Source: Melioribacteraceae bacterium
Lineage (GTDB): Bacteria > Bacteroidota > Ignavibacteria > Ignavibacteriales > Melioribacteraceae
Length of the DNA stretch: 64,000 nucleotides
Reading direction: 5' to 3'
Assembly (NCBI GenBank): GCA_021739765.1
Contig: JAIPBD010000001.1
Coordinates: forward strand, 124,001-188,000
Within the stretch, counting starts at the first letter, position 1; each line of letters opens with the position of its first letter. Shown here piece after piece: positions 7,358 to 15,788 of the stretch. Under the pieces are notes generated by a model. The model had not been told where the DNA came from and did not search any database. It saw only the letters and a list, made by a program, of their open reading frames with translations. The position numbers and the translations under genes were made by a program.

Positions 7358-8719
7358 TTGCAATACGATTTTAATGAAATATTATCGACAATTAGAATGA
7401 CCGAGATAGAGCATTTCGATATTCGAACAGTTACGCTCGGCATAAGTTTACGCGATTGTTTTGATCGAAATGTAAAAGTTGCTTCACAAAAAGTTTATGA
7501 TAAAATCCTAAAATATGGCGAAAAACACGTCCGGCTTGCTCAAGAAGTTGAATTGCAATATGGAATTTCCATTGCCAATAAACGTGTTTCCGTCACTCCA
7601 ATTTCAATTCCTTTTGACGCATTTAACCATGAGCAATTTTTACAAATTGCTGAAACATTGGATCGCGCGGCTGCAGAAATTGGAATAGATTATATCGCCG
7701 GATATTCCGCTCTTGTTCAGAAAGGTTTTACGAAAGGCGAGATTGAGTTAATCAAATCGATTCCTGACGCCTTGGCTTCGACCAAACGTGTTTGTTCTAG
7801 TGTTAATGTAGCATCCACAAAGGCCGGCATCAATATGGACGCCATCAATATGATGGCCGATGTAATTAAATCAACTGCGGAAAAAACAAAAGATCGAGAT
7901 TCGATCGGGTGTGCAAAACTTGTAGTTTTCGCGAATGCGGTTGAAGACAATCCTTTTGTTGCAGGCGCATTTCACGGTGTAACGGAACCGGAAATTGTTT
8001 TGAATGTAGGAATAAGTGGACCCGGTGTGGTATTGGATGCTGTGAAAGAAGCCGGAAAAACTAATTTTCAAAATCTGGCCGAAGTTATCAAAAAAACTAT
8101 TTTTAAGATAACTCGCGCCGGCGAACTTATGGGAAGGGAAGTCGCGGAGAAACACGGGATTGATTTCGGAATAGTTGATATATCCCTCGCCCCAACACCG
8201 GCGGAAGGTGATAGTATCGCAGATATTTTGATGGCAATGGGCATCGAAGATGTGGGAGCTCCCGGAACAACAGCAGCTTTGGCGATGCTGAACGATTCGG
8301 TAAAAAAGGCCGGTTTGATGGCAAGTTCTGCAGTTGGTGGAATGAGCGGTGCTTTTATCCCTGTCAGCGAAGATATGGGAATGATTCGAGCAGTTGAGAA
8401 AGGACATCTTTCTTTAGAAAAATTAGAAGCAATGACGGCAGTTTGTTCTGTCGGTTTAGATATGATCGCTGTTCCCGGCAACACTTCGGCTTCCACAATT
8501 GCCGGAATTATCGCGGACGAAAGCGCTATCGGTGTTATTAATGATAAAACAACCGCCGTGAGGATTATCCCGGCGTTTGGAAAGTCAGTCGGTGATACAG
8601 TGGATTATGGAGGTTTACTCGGCAAAGCGCCGATTATGCCTGTCAGTACATTAAGTAGTGAAGGTTTTGTATCGAGAGGCGGAAGAATTCCCGCACCGAT
8701 GAGAAGTTTAACAAATTAG
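7358..8719 (+). CDS. UPF0210 (DUF711) PFL-family protein
   Basis: 453 residues, the normal length for UPF0210. The start is TTG at 7358 with CAGGAA 7 nt upstream. Recognisable family segments are [20 protein letters not shown] (N-terminus), the [10 protein letters not shown] region, [17 protein letters not shown], and a Gly-rich C-terminal half (GVSGPGVV-like [49 protein letters not shown]). A structural relation to pyruvate formate-lyase-like folds has been proposed for the family, but no reaction is established and no glycyl-radical motif is visible. It follows the ACT gene by 23 bp, the conserved arrangement. Confidence 0.88.
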   Translation: MQYDFNEILSTIRMTEIEHFDIRTVTLGISLRDCFDRNVKVASQKVYDKILKYGEKHVRLAQEVELQYGISIANKRVSVTPISIPFDAFNHEQFLQIAETLDRAAAEIGIDYIAGYSALVQKGFTKGEIELIKSIPDALASTKRVCSSVNVASTKAGINMDAINMMADVIKSTAEKTKDRDSIGCAKLVVFANAVEDNPFVAGAFHGVTEPEIVLNVGISGPGVVLDAVKEAGKTNFQNLAEVIKKTIFKITRAGELMGREVAEKHGIDFGIVDISLAPTPAEGDSIADILMAMGIEDVGAPGTTAALAMLNDSVKKAGLMASSAVGGMSGAFIPVSEDMGMIRAVEKGHLSLEKLEAMTAVCSVGLDMIAVPGNTSASTIAGIIADESAIGVINDKTTAVRIIPAFGKSVGDTVDYGGLLGKAPIMPVSTLSSEGFVSRGGRIPAPMRSLTN

Positions 8720-8735
8720 ATTTCGGAGGAAATTA

Positions 8736-9347
8736 ATGAAAATGAAAAAAGGAACAATCATTGCGCTCGTTGTAGCTGCTATTCTGCTCATCGGTGTATT
8801 TTCGATGTATTCATGGTATAAAAATACTTACAACGGATTTGTAACGATGAATGAAGGTGTTACTTCCGCATGGAGCCAAGTCGAAAATCAATATCAACGA
8901 AGATATGATTTGATCCCAAACTTGGTAAATACGGTTAAAGGTGCCGCTGAGTTTGAAAAAGGAACCTTCACGGCAGTTACTGAAGCGAGAGCAAAAGTGG
9001 GGCAAATCCAAATAAACGCAAATGATTTAGGAAACCCGCAATTGTTGCAACAATTTCAAGCAGCTCAAGAGAATTTAAGTGGAGCACTATCGAGGTTGCT
9101 GGTTACCGTTGAAAATTATCCGACATTAAAGGCCAATGAAAATTTCTTAAGTTTACAAGCCCAATTGGAAGGAACCGAAAATAGAATTTCTGTTGAAAGA
9201 AGGAAGTTTAATCAGGCTGTTCAATCTTACAACACATCGATTAAATTATTCCCGGCAAGTATTATAGCGGGAATGAGCGGCTTTTCGGAAAAAGCGTATT
9301 TCCAAGCTGCTGCTGATGCCCAACAAACACCTAAAGTTGAGTTTTAA
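8736..9347 (+). CDS. lemA: LemA family protein
   Basis: 203 residues with one N-terminal membrane helix (about 5-25, IIALVVAAILLIGVFSMYSWY), then a long helical-bundle domain. The hallmark ENQYQRRYDLIPNLVNTVKG (about 49-68) is the LemA signature, followed by EARAKVGQ and RRKFNQAVQSYNTSIKLFPA. A strong GGAGG lies 6 nt before the ATG. Its stop overlaps the first base of the TPM-domain gene at 9347, and lemA plus TPM/YgcG genes are a common pair in bacteria. The cellular function of LemA is not established; a role at the membrane is inferred. Confidence 0.92.
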   Translation: MKMKKGTIIALVVAAILLIGVFSMYSWYKNTYNGFVTMNEGVTSAWSQVENQYQRRYDLIPNLVNTVKGAAEFEKGTFTAVTEARAKVGQIQINANDLGNPQLLQQFQAAQENLSGALSRLLVTVENYPTLKANENFLSLQAQLEGTENRISVERRKFNQAVQSYNTSIKLFPASIIAGMSGFSEKAYFQAAADAQQTPKVEF

Positions 9348-10093
9348 TGAAGAAATTAATTCCAATCATATTTTTCTTTTTTAGTTTAATCAATGCGCAG
9401 GTTAATCCGCCGCAATTGTCTAAATATGCGACTGATTTAACCTCGACACTTTCGAGCCGTGAGGTTGAAGTATTAAACCAAGACCTTGCAATGTTTTATG
9501 ATACGACATCAACCCAAGTTGTGTTTTTGATGATACCTGAACTCGAGGATTATCCGATTGAAATGTTTGCGAATGAAACGGCTGAAAAAAATAAGATCGG
9601 GACAAAAGGAAATGATAATGGTGTGCTTTTTCTTGTTTCAAAAAATGATCGCAAAATGAGAATCGAAGTTGGCTACGGATTGGAAGGAGCATTACCCGAT
9701 GCGCTCGCGAGCTCGATTTTAAGAAACGAAGTCGGACCCAATTTCAAAAGAGGCGATTATTTCAGAGGTATTGCCTCCGGAGTAATTGCGATCAAAGCAG
9801 CGACACAAGGCGAATACAGCCGGGAATCAACACGCAAAAAAAGAGATAAAGATGGCGGCGGCGGAATCGGTTCGTTTATATATTTGATTCTATTTATTCT
9901 TGTGATGATCTTTTCCCGCAGAGGAAGAGGCGGCGGCGGAGGTGGATTGGGAACCGCAATTTTACTCGGCTCAATTCTCGGTTCCGGGGGAAGATCAAGC
10001 GGTGGTGGATTTGGCGGCGGAAGCGGCGGATTTGGTGGGTTTTCCGGCGGCGGCGGTGGTTTTGGCGGCGGTGGAGCATCCGGAAGCTGGTAA
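9347..10093 (+). CDS. TPM-domain membrane protein with Gly-rich tail (YgcG-like)
   Basis: 248 residues. A signal peptide (ends INAQ) is followed by a TPM domain (about 24-150; LSKYATDLTSTLSSREVEVLNQDL, VFLMIPELEDYPIEMFANE, KMRIEVGYGLEGALPD), a basic linker, one membrane helix (about 180-192, FIYLILFILVMIF) and a tail of about 55 residues made almost only of Gly, Ser and Phe ending GGGGASGSW. The TPM domain faces the periplasm, leaving the tail on the other side. Some TPM proteins in plants and bacteria are linked to photosystem repair or phosphatase activity, but nothing specific can be assigned here. The start shares one base with the lemA stop. Confidence 0.88.
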   Translation: MKKLIPIIFFFFSLINAQVNPPQLSKYATDLTSTLSSREVEVLNQDLAMFYDTTSTQVVFLMIPELEDYPIEMFANETAEKNKIGTKGNDNGVLFLVSKNDRKMRIEVGYGLEGALPDALASSILRNEVGPNFKRGDYFRGIASGVIAIKAATQGEYSRESTRKKRDKDGGGGIGSFIYLILFILVMIFSRRGRGGGGGGLGTAILLGSILGSGGRSSGGGFGGGSGGFGGFSGGGGGFGGGGASGSW

Positions 10094-10140
10094 ATATATT
10101 TTTCTTTAGTTGAAGTTATTTTTTCTAATCAGTAATATTA

Positions 10141-10527
10141 GTGTTGACATTGATAGATATAAAAGAAGGCGTGGAGCTTTTTAACAACGAAGAGTTTTTT
10201 GCGGCGCACGATTATTTCGAAGAACTCTGGATTAAGGCAGAATCTCAAAACAGATTGTTTTTTCAAGGGATGGTTCAACTTGCAGTTGGTTGTTACCATC
10301 TTATTTGTAAAAACTATAAAGGTTCTCTAAGTCAATTTACAAGAGGGATCAGTAAATTAGAACAATATCCTCACGAGTATAATGGTGTTAATCTTGGACA
10401 TTTATTAATCCAAATTAAACCATTCAAGCAACAGCTGGAATACTATTTTGAGGATAAAGTTGCCGAAGTTGCACCGGTAAATCTTCCGAAAGTTGTTTAT
10501 CAAATAAATTATAAAGTAAAGGAGTAA
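10141..10527 (+). CDS. DUF309 domain protein
   Basis: 128 residues. The domain signature is ELFNNEEFFAAHDYFEELW (about 12-30), followed by RLFFQGMVQLAVGCYHL and a short helical tail; these conserved His, Glu and Trp residues define DUF309. The annotated start is GTG 10141, with no clear Shine-Dalgarno sequence. The ferredoxin gene starts 3 bp after its stop, so the two are probably co-transcribed. Function of the family is unknown; DUF309 proteins are small helical-bundle cytoplasmic proteins. Confidence 0.85.
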   Translation: MLTLIDIKEGVELFNNEEFFAAHDYFEELWIKAESQNRLFFQGMVQLAVGCYHLICKNYKGSLSQFTRGISKLEQYPHEYNGVNLGHLLIQIKPFKQQLEYYFEDKVAEVAPVNLPKVVYQINYKVKE

Positions 10528-10530
10528 ATC

Positions 10531-10863
10531 ATGGCGATATTTATCACAGATGAATGCATAAATTGTGGAGCGTGTGAACCTGAATGCCCAAATACTGCTA
10601 TCTATGAAGGAGCAGCTGAATGGGAATTAGAAGGTAATACTTATGGGGAAGGGGATGCGGCTCCATCCGGCGCGGAAGGATTTTATTCAGACGAGTTCTT
10701 CTATATAGTTCCTGATAAGTGTACCGAGTGTGTTGGTTTTCATGATGAACCGCAATGTGCAGCTGTTTGCCCTGTCGATTGCTGCTTGCCGGACCCAAAT
10801 CATGTGGAATCTAAAGAAGAGCTTCTCGAGAAAAAAGACAAGCTTGACGCAATCGGCCGATAA
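10531..10863 (+). CDS. Dicluster 4Fe-4S ferredoxin (Chlorobium/Allochromatium type)
   Basis: 110 residues with two iron-sulfur motifs: CINCGACEPECP (Cx2Cx2Cx3CP) and CTECVGFHDEPQCAAVCP (Cx2Cx8Cx3CP). The 8-residue insertion between ligands of the second motif and the roughly 30-residue C-terminal helix are typical of the Alvin-type low-potential ferredoxins used by green sulfur bacteria and relatives. Compared with the paralog at 25221-25523 it has a longer acidic loop between the clusters and an extra cysteine pair (CPVDCC). GGAG stands 6 nt before the ATG. It ends at a strong hairpin shared with the convergent gene. Confidence 0.95.
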   Translation: MAIFITDECINCGACEPECPNTAIYEGAAEWELEGNTYGEGDAAPSGAEGFYSDEFFYIVPDKCTECVGFHDEPQCAAVCPVDCCLPDPNHVESKEELLEKKDKLDAIGR

Positions 10864-10869
10864 TTATTT

Positions 10870-10901
10870 GCCTTCGGAATTAATCTTCCGAAGGCTTTTT
10901 T
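10870..10901. terminator. Bidirectional intrinsic terminator, ferredoxin / EEP lipoprotein
   Basis: Perfect 9-bp stem GCCTTCGGA (10870-10878) with TCCGAAGGC (10887-10895), followed by a T run at 10896-10901. The complementary A-rich side is less complete (TAATTATTT), so termination toward plus is stronger. It serves the ferredoxin gene; the convergent minus-strand gene ends inside it at 10880. Confidence 0.88.
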
Positions 10902-11731
10902 ATTTTTACACTTGCCGAAACCGGAAAATGATCGGAAGGATATTTCCCATTTCTGTTAAATTTATTAATTGCTGCTTCGGCAACCGATAACCGATTATTA
11001 ACAAAAACGTAATCTAATTTTTCTTTCGAGTCTTCACCAATCCATTCATTGAATGTTCCCACCACCTCGGTTTTTGGATTTTTAATCCTGTAAGTATCCA
11101 CGAAGTTGTTTTTCATATTCAAAATGGCCGGATTCGATTCACCCGCATTAAAATCTCCGGTAATGATTACGGGATTAACTCCCGCGATTTCAGAAATCTT
11201 TGTAATTAATAAATCAACGGATTTTTCCCGTGAGTTCTGGGATTCATGATCAAGATGCACATTGAATACAAAAATAGATTCTTCACCTTTCGGCGTTTTA
11301 AATTTTGCCCATGTACAAATTCGTGTATAATTGTTTCCCCAGCTTTTACTCGCAACAACATCCGGCGTATCCGAGAACCAAAATGTATTACCATCCATCA
11401 GCTTGAACTTATTCTTATTGTAGAAGATTGGAGAATATTCGCCTGAGTTTTTACCGTCCTCTCGTCCGACACCGACATAATCCATATTTGGCAATTGTTC
11501 TAATATTTCATCAATTTGAAAATCCAATACTTCCTGCGCGCCGATTATATCGACATTTCGTGATTTCAAGTACTCGAATAAAATTGATTTCCGGAATTCC
11601 CAGGAATTATCTCCATCATCTGCGGAACCGTATCTGATGTTGAAGGAAATAATTTGATATGTTTCATTGACATGAGAATTACATGAAACCAGCAGAAAAG
11701 AGAGCATAGTTGTAAAAAAAACTTTTTTCAT
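10880..11731 (-). CDS. Endonuclease/exonuclease/phosphatase-family lipoprotein
   Basis: 283 residues with a lipoprotein signal peptide (FLLVSC, lipidated cysteine about residue 17). The EEP fold motifs follow in order: ISFNIRYGSADDGDN (28-42), DIIGAQEV (metal-binding Glu), WGNNYTRICTWAKF, FVFNVHLDHESQNSR (His), IITGDFNAGESN (Asp/Asn) and LDYVFVNNRL, KYPSDHFPVSASV (final Asp-His). This catalytic set is intact. Lipid anchoring suggests a periplasmic phosphodiesterase acting on nucleic acid, sugar-phosphate or lipid substrates; the substrate is not evident. It is monocistronic, ending in a shared terminator. Confidence 0.86.
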   Translation of the reverse strand: MKKVFFTTMLSFLLVSCNSHVNETYQIISFNIRYGSADDGDNSWEFRKSILFEYLKSRNVDIIGAQEVLDFQIDEILEQLPNMDYVGVGREDGKNSGEYSPIFYNKNKFKLMDGNTFWFSDTPDVVASKSWGNNYTRICTWAKFKTPKGEESIFVFNVHLDHESQNSREKSVDLLITKISEIAGVNPVIITGDFNAGESNPAILNMKNNFVDTYRIKNPKTEVVGTFNEWIGEDSKEKLDYVFVNNRLSVAEAAINKFNRNGKYPSDHFPVSASVKIKKPSED

Positions 11732-12046
11732 CGTTTAATCCAATTGTAATTTCACAAACTTACAAATTTGTACGAAGATTATGGAATCCAACCAATGAAT
11801 ATTTACAGAATACTTATTAGAGTAAATTCTCACCTCTACATTAAAAACATGATAGTTCCTTGCCCCAGTTTGTATTTTCGATTCAAATTCGTTAACTCAG
11901 TAAAAGTTGATTGACAATATTGATTGAATTGCAATTTCCATAGCAATTTAATTGGAATAATCCCCAATCTTAACTTTCCAGGAAAAATAGTTTGATAAAC
12001 ATTATTATTAATCTTGGAATGATTAAAAAAATGACAGGTAGTTTAT
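11732..12046. other. Intergenic region with imperfect inverted repeat
   Basis: No gene is seen in these 315 bp between divergent genes. An AT-rich imperfect inverted repeat, ATTGAATTGC (11923-11932) and GCAATTTAAT (11943-11952), matches at 9 of 10 positions. It lies just after a TTGACA at 11911-11916 that has no convincing -10 at 17 bp. It may be an operator for the MBL-Rieske-queG operon, but this is speculative. Confidence 0.3.
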
Positions 12047-12895
12047 ATGAAAATCGGGAAGTATCTTATTAAAACATTAGAAACCGGGACATTCGGATTA
12101 GACGGTGGCGCGATGTTCGGGATAATTCCAAAACCTTTGTGGAGTAGATCAAATCCGGCTGATGAATCCAACAGAATAACTCTTGGCGCAAGGTGTTTGC
12201 TGCTTATTTCAGACGACAAAAAAATACTTGTAGATACCGGAATTGGAAATCATTGGGACGAAAAATTCAGGAATATTTACAAAGTAGATCAATCCGAAAA
12301 CACGCTTTTGCAATCACTCAAAAATGAAGGTGTAGATACCGAGGACATTTCGGATGTGATTTTAACACATCTCCATTTTGATCACACGGGCGGTTCAGTG
12401 ATACGGGAAAATAACAATTGGGTTCCGGCATTTCCGAATGCGAAATATCTTGTCCAAAAAGCGCATTACGATTGGGCAATAAATCCTTCTGACCGTGATC
12501 GTGGATCATTTATTCGAGAAAGATTTATGCCTCTGGTTGAAACCGGAATGTTAAATTTTACGAATGAGGAAAATCGGTTTGACGATCTCATCCAATTTAT
12601 TCCTATTAACGGACATACGATTTTCCAGCAAATGGTTAAAATTTCGGATTCATCAAAAACTTTGCTTTATGCCGGTGATTTGCTTCCAACATCATCTCAC
12701 GTTCCAATTCCGTACGTGATGGGCTATGATATTCAACCTCTTGAGACTGTAAAAGAAAAATTGATAATTCTGCCACAAGCGGTTAATGAAGAATGGATAC
12801 TATTTTTTGAGCATGATCCGCAAATAATGGCCGGGCAAATTCAGAAAACGGAAAAAGGCTTTTCGCTCAAAAAAACATTTTTGGAATTGGTTTAA
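12047..12895 (+). CDS. Metallo-beta-lactamase-fold hydrolase
   Basis: 282 residues. The zinc motif HLHFDHTGG (HxHxDH) occurs about residues 107-115. Other ligand positions are the His in PINGHTIFQQ, the Asp in LLYAGDLLPTSSHVP and a late His in FFEHDPQ. The N-terminal layout (GTFGLDGGAMFG, LLISDDKKILVDTGIGN) is like the lactonase/hydrolase MBL group that includes AiiA-like quorum-quenching enzymes, but sequence alone does not give the substrate. It starts a tight operon: the Rieske gene begins 2 bp after its stop and queG 1 bp after that. Confidence 0.88.
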   Translation: MKIGKYLIKTLETGTFGLDGGAMFGIIPKPLWSRSNPADESNRITLGARCLLLISDDKKILVDTGIGNHWDEKFRNIYKVDQSENTLLQSLKNEGVDTEDISDVILTHLHFDHTGGSVIRENNNWVPAFPNAKYLVQKAHYDWAINPSDRDRGSFIRERFMPLVETGMLNFTNEENRFDDLIQFIPINGHTIFQQMVKISDSSKTLLYAGDLLPTSSHVPIPYVMGYDIQPLETVKEKLIILPQAVNEEWILFFEHDPQIMAGQIQKTEKGFSLKKTFLELV

Positions 12896-12897
12896 GT

Positions 12898-13224
12898 ATG
12901 GATGATTTTTTCAAAGTATGTAAGTTATCGGATTTAAGGGAAGGTTGCGGAAACAAATATTTTATTGATGAAGTAGAAATCGCACTTTTTTTGGTTAATG
13001 GAGAAGTCTTTGCCTTAAATAACGTTTGCCCGCATCAGCATGCGGGAATAATTTACGATGGTTTTATTGAAAATGGTTGTGTTATTTGTCCGGCACATGG
13101 ATGGACGTTTCAACTGAAAAACGGAAATCGGAAAGATGGACGAAAAGGTTTGGATTCTTACGAAGTGAAAATCCAAGATGAGTATGTTTACGTCAAAGTT
13201 TTTAAGAAAGAATTGAATTGGTAG
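12898..13224 (+). CDS. Rieske [2Fe-2S] protein, NirD-like
   Basis: 108 residues, soluble, no signal peptide. The two Rieske ligand boxes are CPHQHAG (CxH, about 41-47) and CPAHGWTF (CxxH, about 62-69). This compact form is typical of small nitrite-reductase-like or dioxygenase-type ferredoxins that feed electrons to an enzyme. No oxygenase or nitrite reductase is nearby; its immediate neighbours are an MBL hydrolase (2 bp upstream) and queG (1 bp downstream). A role as electron donor to one of these is possible but untested. Confidence 0.9.
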   Translation: MDDFFKVCKLSDLREGCGNKYFIDEVEIALFLVNGEVFALNNVCPHQHAGIIYDGFIENGCVICPAHGWTFQLKNGNRKDGRKGLDSYEVKIQDEYVYVKVFKKELNW

Positions 13225-13225
13225 A

Positions 13226-14146
13226 ATGGCTCTAACAAACAATGATGTAATGAATACCGTGAGAAGATTGGGGTTTGATCTGGTTGGATTCTCAAAAGCG
13301 GAAAAATTAGAGAAGCAAACCAATGATTTAACCGCTTGGCTGAAAAAGAATTATCATGCCGGTATGAAATACATGGAACGGAACATCGATAAAAGAAATG
13401 ATGTTTCAAACATTCTTGACGGCGCCAAATCCGTTATCTCACTCGCCCTTAATTATTATTATCCCTCCCAGCACTCAATTTCTGACGGGAAGGGGAAAGT
13501 CTCCCGATATGCTTGGGGAAAGGATTATCATTTTGTTCTATGGGATAAACTTGATCTTCTCGAAAAGGAATTAAAACAATTAGACCCAAACTTTGAATGC
13601 AAAAGTTATGTTGACACCGGACCCTTGATGGACAAAGCATGGGCGGTGAAATCCGGAATTGGATGGTTGGGCAAACATTCTAATGTAATTTCCCGTACTC
13701 ATGGAAGTTGGTTTTTTATCGCGACTATTATTACAAATTGTGAATTTGAGTATGGAGCCGAGTTGGATGATTTTTGCGGTGATTGTACGGCTTGCATTGA
13801 TGCATGCCCGACAGAAGCTATCGTTGAAGATTATGTTGTAGATTCAAACAAGTGTATTTCATATTTGACCATCGAGAATAAAGATGAAATTCCGGTTGAA
13901 TTTAAAAGTAAATTTGATGGTTGGATTTTCGGATGCGATGTGTGCCAGGATGTTTGTCCCTGGAATAACAAGTTTGCTTTAATCTCTAATGAGACTGAAT
14001 TTAGAACCGATAGAAATAGAGAGTTAGATTTAAATTCCATTGCAGAAATGACAAATTCACAGTTTAAGGAAGAGTTCCGATTTAGTCCGATCAATAGAGC
14101 AAAGCTCAAAGGGATAAAAAGGAACGCGGAGTTTTTGGAGAAATGA
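13226..14146 (+). CDS. queG: Epoxyqueuosine reductase QueG
   Basis: 306 residues. QueG reduces epoxyqueuosine to queuosine in tRNA using a cobalamin and two [4Fe-4S] clusters. The ferredoxin-like module contains CGDCTACIDACPTEAI and CDVCQDVCPWN, the eight cluster cysteines. The N-terminal DUF1730-like cobalamin-binding region includes YVDTGPLMDKAWAVKSGIGWLGKHSNVI with the conserved Asp of VDTGP. It is shorter than the E. coli enzyme because the C-terminal HEAT-like extension is missing, common in this phylum. The preceding Rieske gene is separated by 1 bp. An intrinsic terminator lies about 40 bp downstream. Confidence 0.94.
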   Translation: MALTNNDVMNTVRRLGFDLVGFSKAEKLEKQTNDLTAWLKKNYHAGMKYMERNIDKRNDVSNILDGAKSVISLALNYYYPSQHSISDGKGKVSRYAWGKDYHFVLWDKLDLLEKELKQLDPNFECKSYVDTGPLMDKAWAVKSGIGWLGKHSNVISRTHGSWFFIATIITNCEFEYGAELDDFCGDCTACIDACPTEAIVEDYVVDSNKCISYLTIENKDEIPVEFKSKFDGWIFGCDVCQDVCPWNNKFALISNETEFRTDRNRELDLNSIAEMTNSQFKEEFRFSPINRAKLKGIKRNAEFLEK

Positions 14147-14182
14147 GTGGATGAATGCTTCTGAGGCAATTATTAACGTGTA

Positions 14183-14219
14183 ACCGAAAGTTTAGATTTG
14201 AATCTTTTTCGGTGTTTTT
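14183..14219 (+). terminator. Intrinsic terminator after queG
   Basis: Two-part stem: ACCGAAA (14183-14189) with TTTCGGT (14207-14213), plus inner AGATT (14194-14198) with AATCT (14201-14205). GTTTTTG follows. It closes the MBL-Rieske-queG operon. Confidence 0.75.
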
Positions 14220-14263
14220 GCATCATATAGATAATTGAAAAATTAATTATTACGGAGAAAAAA

Positions 14264-15214
14264 ATGTCAGATAATCACCACAAAGTTGTAATAATCGGAT
14301 CCGGTCCGGCGGGCTTAACAGCAGCTCTGTATACAGCTCGCGCTAATCTTAATCCGGTTGTTTTTGAAGGCATTCAACCCGGTGGCCAATTAACCATTAC
14401 CACCGAGGTTGAAAACTATCCCGGGTTCGAACATGGGATTCAAGGACCCGAATTAATGGATATTATGAGAAAACAAGCTTGTAGATTCGGGGCAAAGTGT
14501 GAATTTAAAGAAATTACCCAAGTTGATTTTTCCGAACGTCCATTTAAGATAAAATCCGGTGAAACGATAATTACCGCCGACTCGGTTATTATTTCAACCG
14601 GGGCTTCGGCAAAATTGTTAAAAACCGAAAGTGAATCAAAATACATGGGTTATGGTGTTTCTGCCTGTGCGACTTGCGATGGTTTCTTTTACAAAAATCT
14701 TAAAGTTATTGTTGTTGGCGGTGGGGATACAGCAATGGAGGAGGCTACATATCTAACGAAATTTGCTTCTGAAGTTACTGTTGTTCATAGAAGGGAAGGT
14801 TTTAGAGCTTCAAAAATAATGCTTGAGCGAGCACAAAAAAATCCAAAAATTAAATTTGAACTAAATCGAACGGTGAAAGAAGTTTTGGGCTCCGAAGAAA
14901 ACGGAATCAAAAAAGTGACGGGAGCAATTCTTGAAAATACACTTGACGGATCGACCGAACAAGTCGAAATTGATGGAATTTTTATTGCAATCGGACATAA
15001 ACCAAATACGACCATTTTCAAAAATCAACTTGAAATGGATGAAACCGGATATTTACTGGTTCAACCCGGAACAACAAAAACGAGTGTGGAAGGTGTTTTT
15101 GCTGCCGGTGACGTGACCGATAAAACTTACCGACAAGCAATTACAGCAGCCGGAACGGGGTGTATGTCCGCACTCGATGCACAACGATGGTTGGAAGAAC
15201 AAGAGTTAGCTTAG
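14264..15214 (+). CDS. trxB: Thioredoxin reductase
   Basis: 316 residues, standard length. FAD site [16 protein letters not shown] (about 12-27), the redox-active CATC disulfide in [12 protein letters not shown] (about 135-146), the NADPH site [12 protein letters not shown] followed by VVHRRE, and the C-terminal FAD motif [15 protein letters not shown] are all present. It transfers electrons from NADPH to thioredoxin in the cytoplasm. ACGGAG lies upstream of the ATG. It appears monocistronic between two terminators (14183-14219 and 15237-15266). Confidence 0.97.
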   Translation: MSDNHHKVVIIGSGPAGLTAALYTARANLNPVVFEGIQPGGQLTITTEVENYPGFEHGIQGPELMDIMRKQACRFGAKCEFKEITQVDFSERPFKIKSGETIITADSVIISTGASAKLLKTESESKYMGYGVSACATCDGFFYKNLKVIVVGGGDTAMEEATYLTKFASEVTVVHRREGFRASKIMLERAQKNPKIKFELNRTVKEVLGSEENGIKKVTGAILENTLDGSTEQVEIDGIFIAIGHKPNTTIFKNQLEMDETGYLLVQPGTTKTSVEGVFAAGDVTDKTYRQAITAAGTGCMSALDAQRWLEEQELA

Positions 15215-15236
15215 ACTTTAATTGGTATAAATTGAA

Positions 15237-15266
15237 AAACCCGGACTCATTATGAGACCGGGTTTT
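15237..15266. terminator. Intrinsic terminator between trxB and DUF6249 gene
   Basis: CCCGG (15240-15244) pairs with CCGGG (15258-15262), and an inner CTCAT (15246-15250) pairs with ATGAG (15252-15256) across single mismatches. It is flanked by an A run before and TTTT after, so it can act in both directions for two convergent genes. Confidence 0.85.
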
Positions 15267-15291
15267 ATACAATAGAGGTTAAACTTAATTG

Positions 15292-15630
15292 CTATTTATC
15301 ATTCTGGTCTGAATATTTTTTAGAAAGAATATGCGCCACAATAAAACCCAATCCGGTTAATGTGATCATGAAAAAGGGCACATAAAATTCGTCACCGGTA
15401 AAACTTTGCAACATAAGCCCCATTCCCAGTCCGAATCCGAAAAACAATACAACAGTACCGATTTTCAGCATCAGATTCCCATCACGTTTACTTTTAAGGA
15501 AGTCTATCATCTCTTGATACGACATGCCTTTCTCAATCATCATTTGTCTTTCTTGTGAACGATAATATATAAATGTAATTACAACCGCACCTAAGATTAA
15601 AAAGAATATTATGGGTATTAACTCTTCCAT
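15292..15630 (-). CDS. DUF6249-like small membrane protein
   Basis: 112 residues with a short N-terminal membrane helix (about 4-23), a cytoplasmic segment (SQERQMMIEKGMSYQEMIDFLKSK), then two more helices (about 56-76 and 86-104). The middle segment RQMMIEKGM matches the DUF6249 family of bacterial envelope proteins. It is divergent from the ECF sigma factor, and its upstream region holds two promoter-like motifs with the same GTAACC/GTCA boxes as the sigma gene. AGGAG precedes the ATG. I infer that it belongs to the sigma factor's own regulon. Molecular role unknown. Confidence 0.75.
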   Translation of the reverse strand: MEELIPIIFFLILGAVVITFIYYRSQERQMMIEKGMSYQEMIDFLKSKRDGNLMLKIGTVVLFFGFGLGMGLMLQSFTGDEFYVPFFMITLTGLGFIVAHILSKKYSDQNDK

Positions 15631-15657
15631 TTTGAACTCCTATTTATTTGTTACTTA

Positions 15658-15686
15658 TTTGACTAATTTATTTACGCAAAGGTTAC
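15658..15686 (-). promoter_or_regulatory. Candidate ECF promoter P-proximal of DUF6249 gene
   Basis: Minus strand reads GTAACC (15686-15681), 17 nt, GTCAAA (15663-15658). The same boxes occur twice more in this intergenic region. The -10 box ends 27 nt before the ATG at 15630, leaving room for a short leader with the AGGAG site. Confidence 0.6.
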
Positions 15687-15711
15687 AATCGACTTTTCCT
15701 CATTCAAATGT

Positions 15712-15740
15712 TATGACAAGAAACCCTTCGAAAAGGTTAC
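15712..15740 (-). promoter_or_regulatory. Candidate ECF promoter P-distal of DUF6249 gene
   Basis: Minus strand reads GTAACC (15740-15735), 17 nt, GTCATA (15717-15712). Its -35 box forms a perfect 10-bp inverted repeat with that of the plus-strand promoter: AAAAGGTTAC (15731-15740) and GTAACCTTTT (15753-15762). Confidence 0.58.
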
Positions 15741-15752
15741 TTGTATTGTTTT

Positions 15753-15780
15753 GTAACCTTTTTCAAAATTTGCAGTCATA
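15753..15780 (+). promoter_or_regulatory. Candidate autoregulatory ECF promoter of the sigma gene
   Basis: Plus strand reads GTAACC (15753-15758), 16 nt, GTCATA (15775-15780). An AAC-containing -35 box and a GTC-type -10 box are typical of ECF sigma promoters. The -10 box ends 8 nt before the sigma ATG, so the transcript would be leaderless or nearly so; no Shine-Dalgarno sequence is present, which fits. Confidence 0.62.
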
Positions 15781-15788
15781 ATTGTAGA

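Noticed and set aside
7871-8407. Minus-strand open frame of 178 codons opposite the UPF0210 gene
   Set aside because: Shadow of the well-conserved plus-strand gene; no ribosome site and Cys/His-rich translation typical of antisense frames.
8068-8496. Minus-strand open frame of 142 codons inside UPF0210
   Set aside because: Another antisense shadow, with Ala/Ser/Ile-rich composition and no family motif.
9890-10090. GGCGGC-rich repeats as a CRISPR or tandem repeat array
   Set aside because: The periodicity comes from glycine codons in the TPM protein tail; there are no regular spacers.
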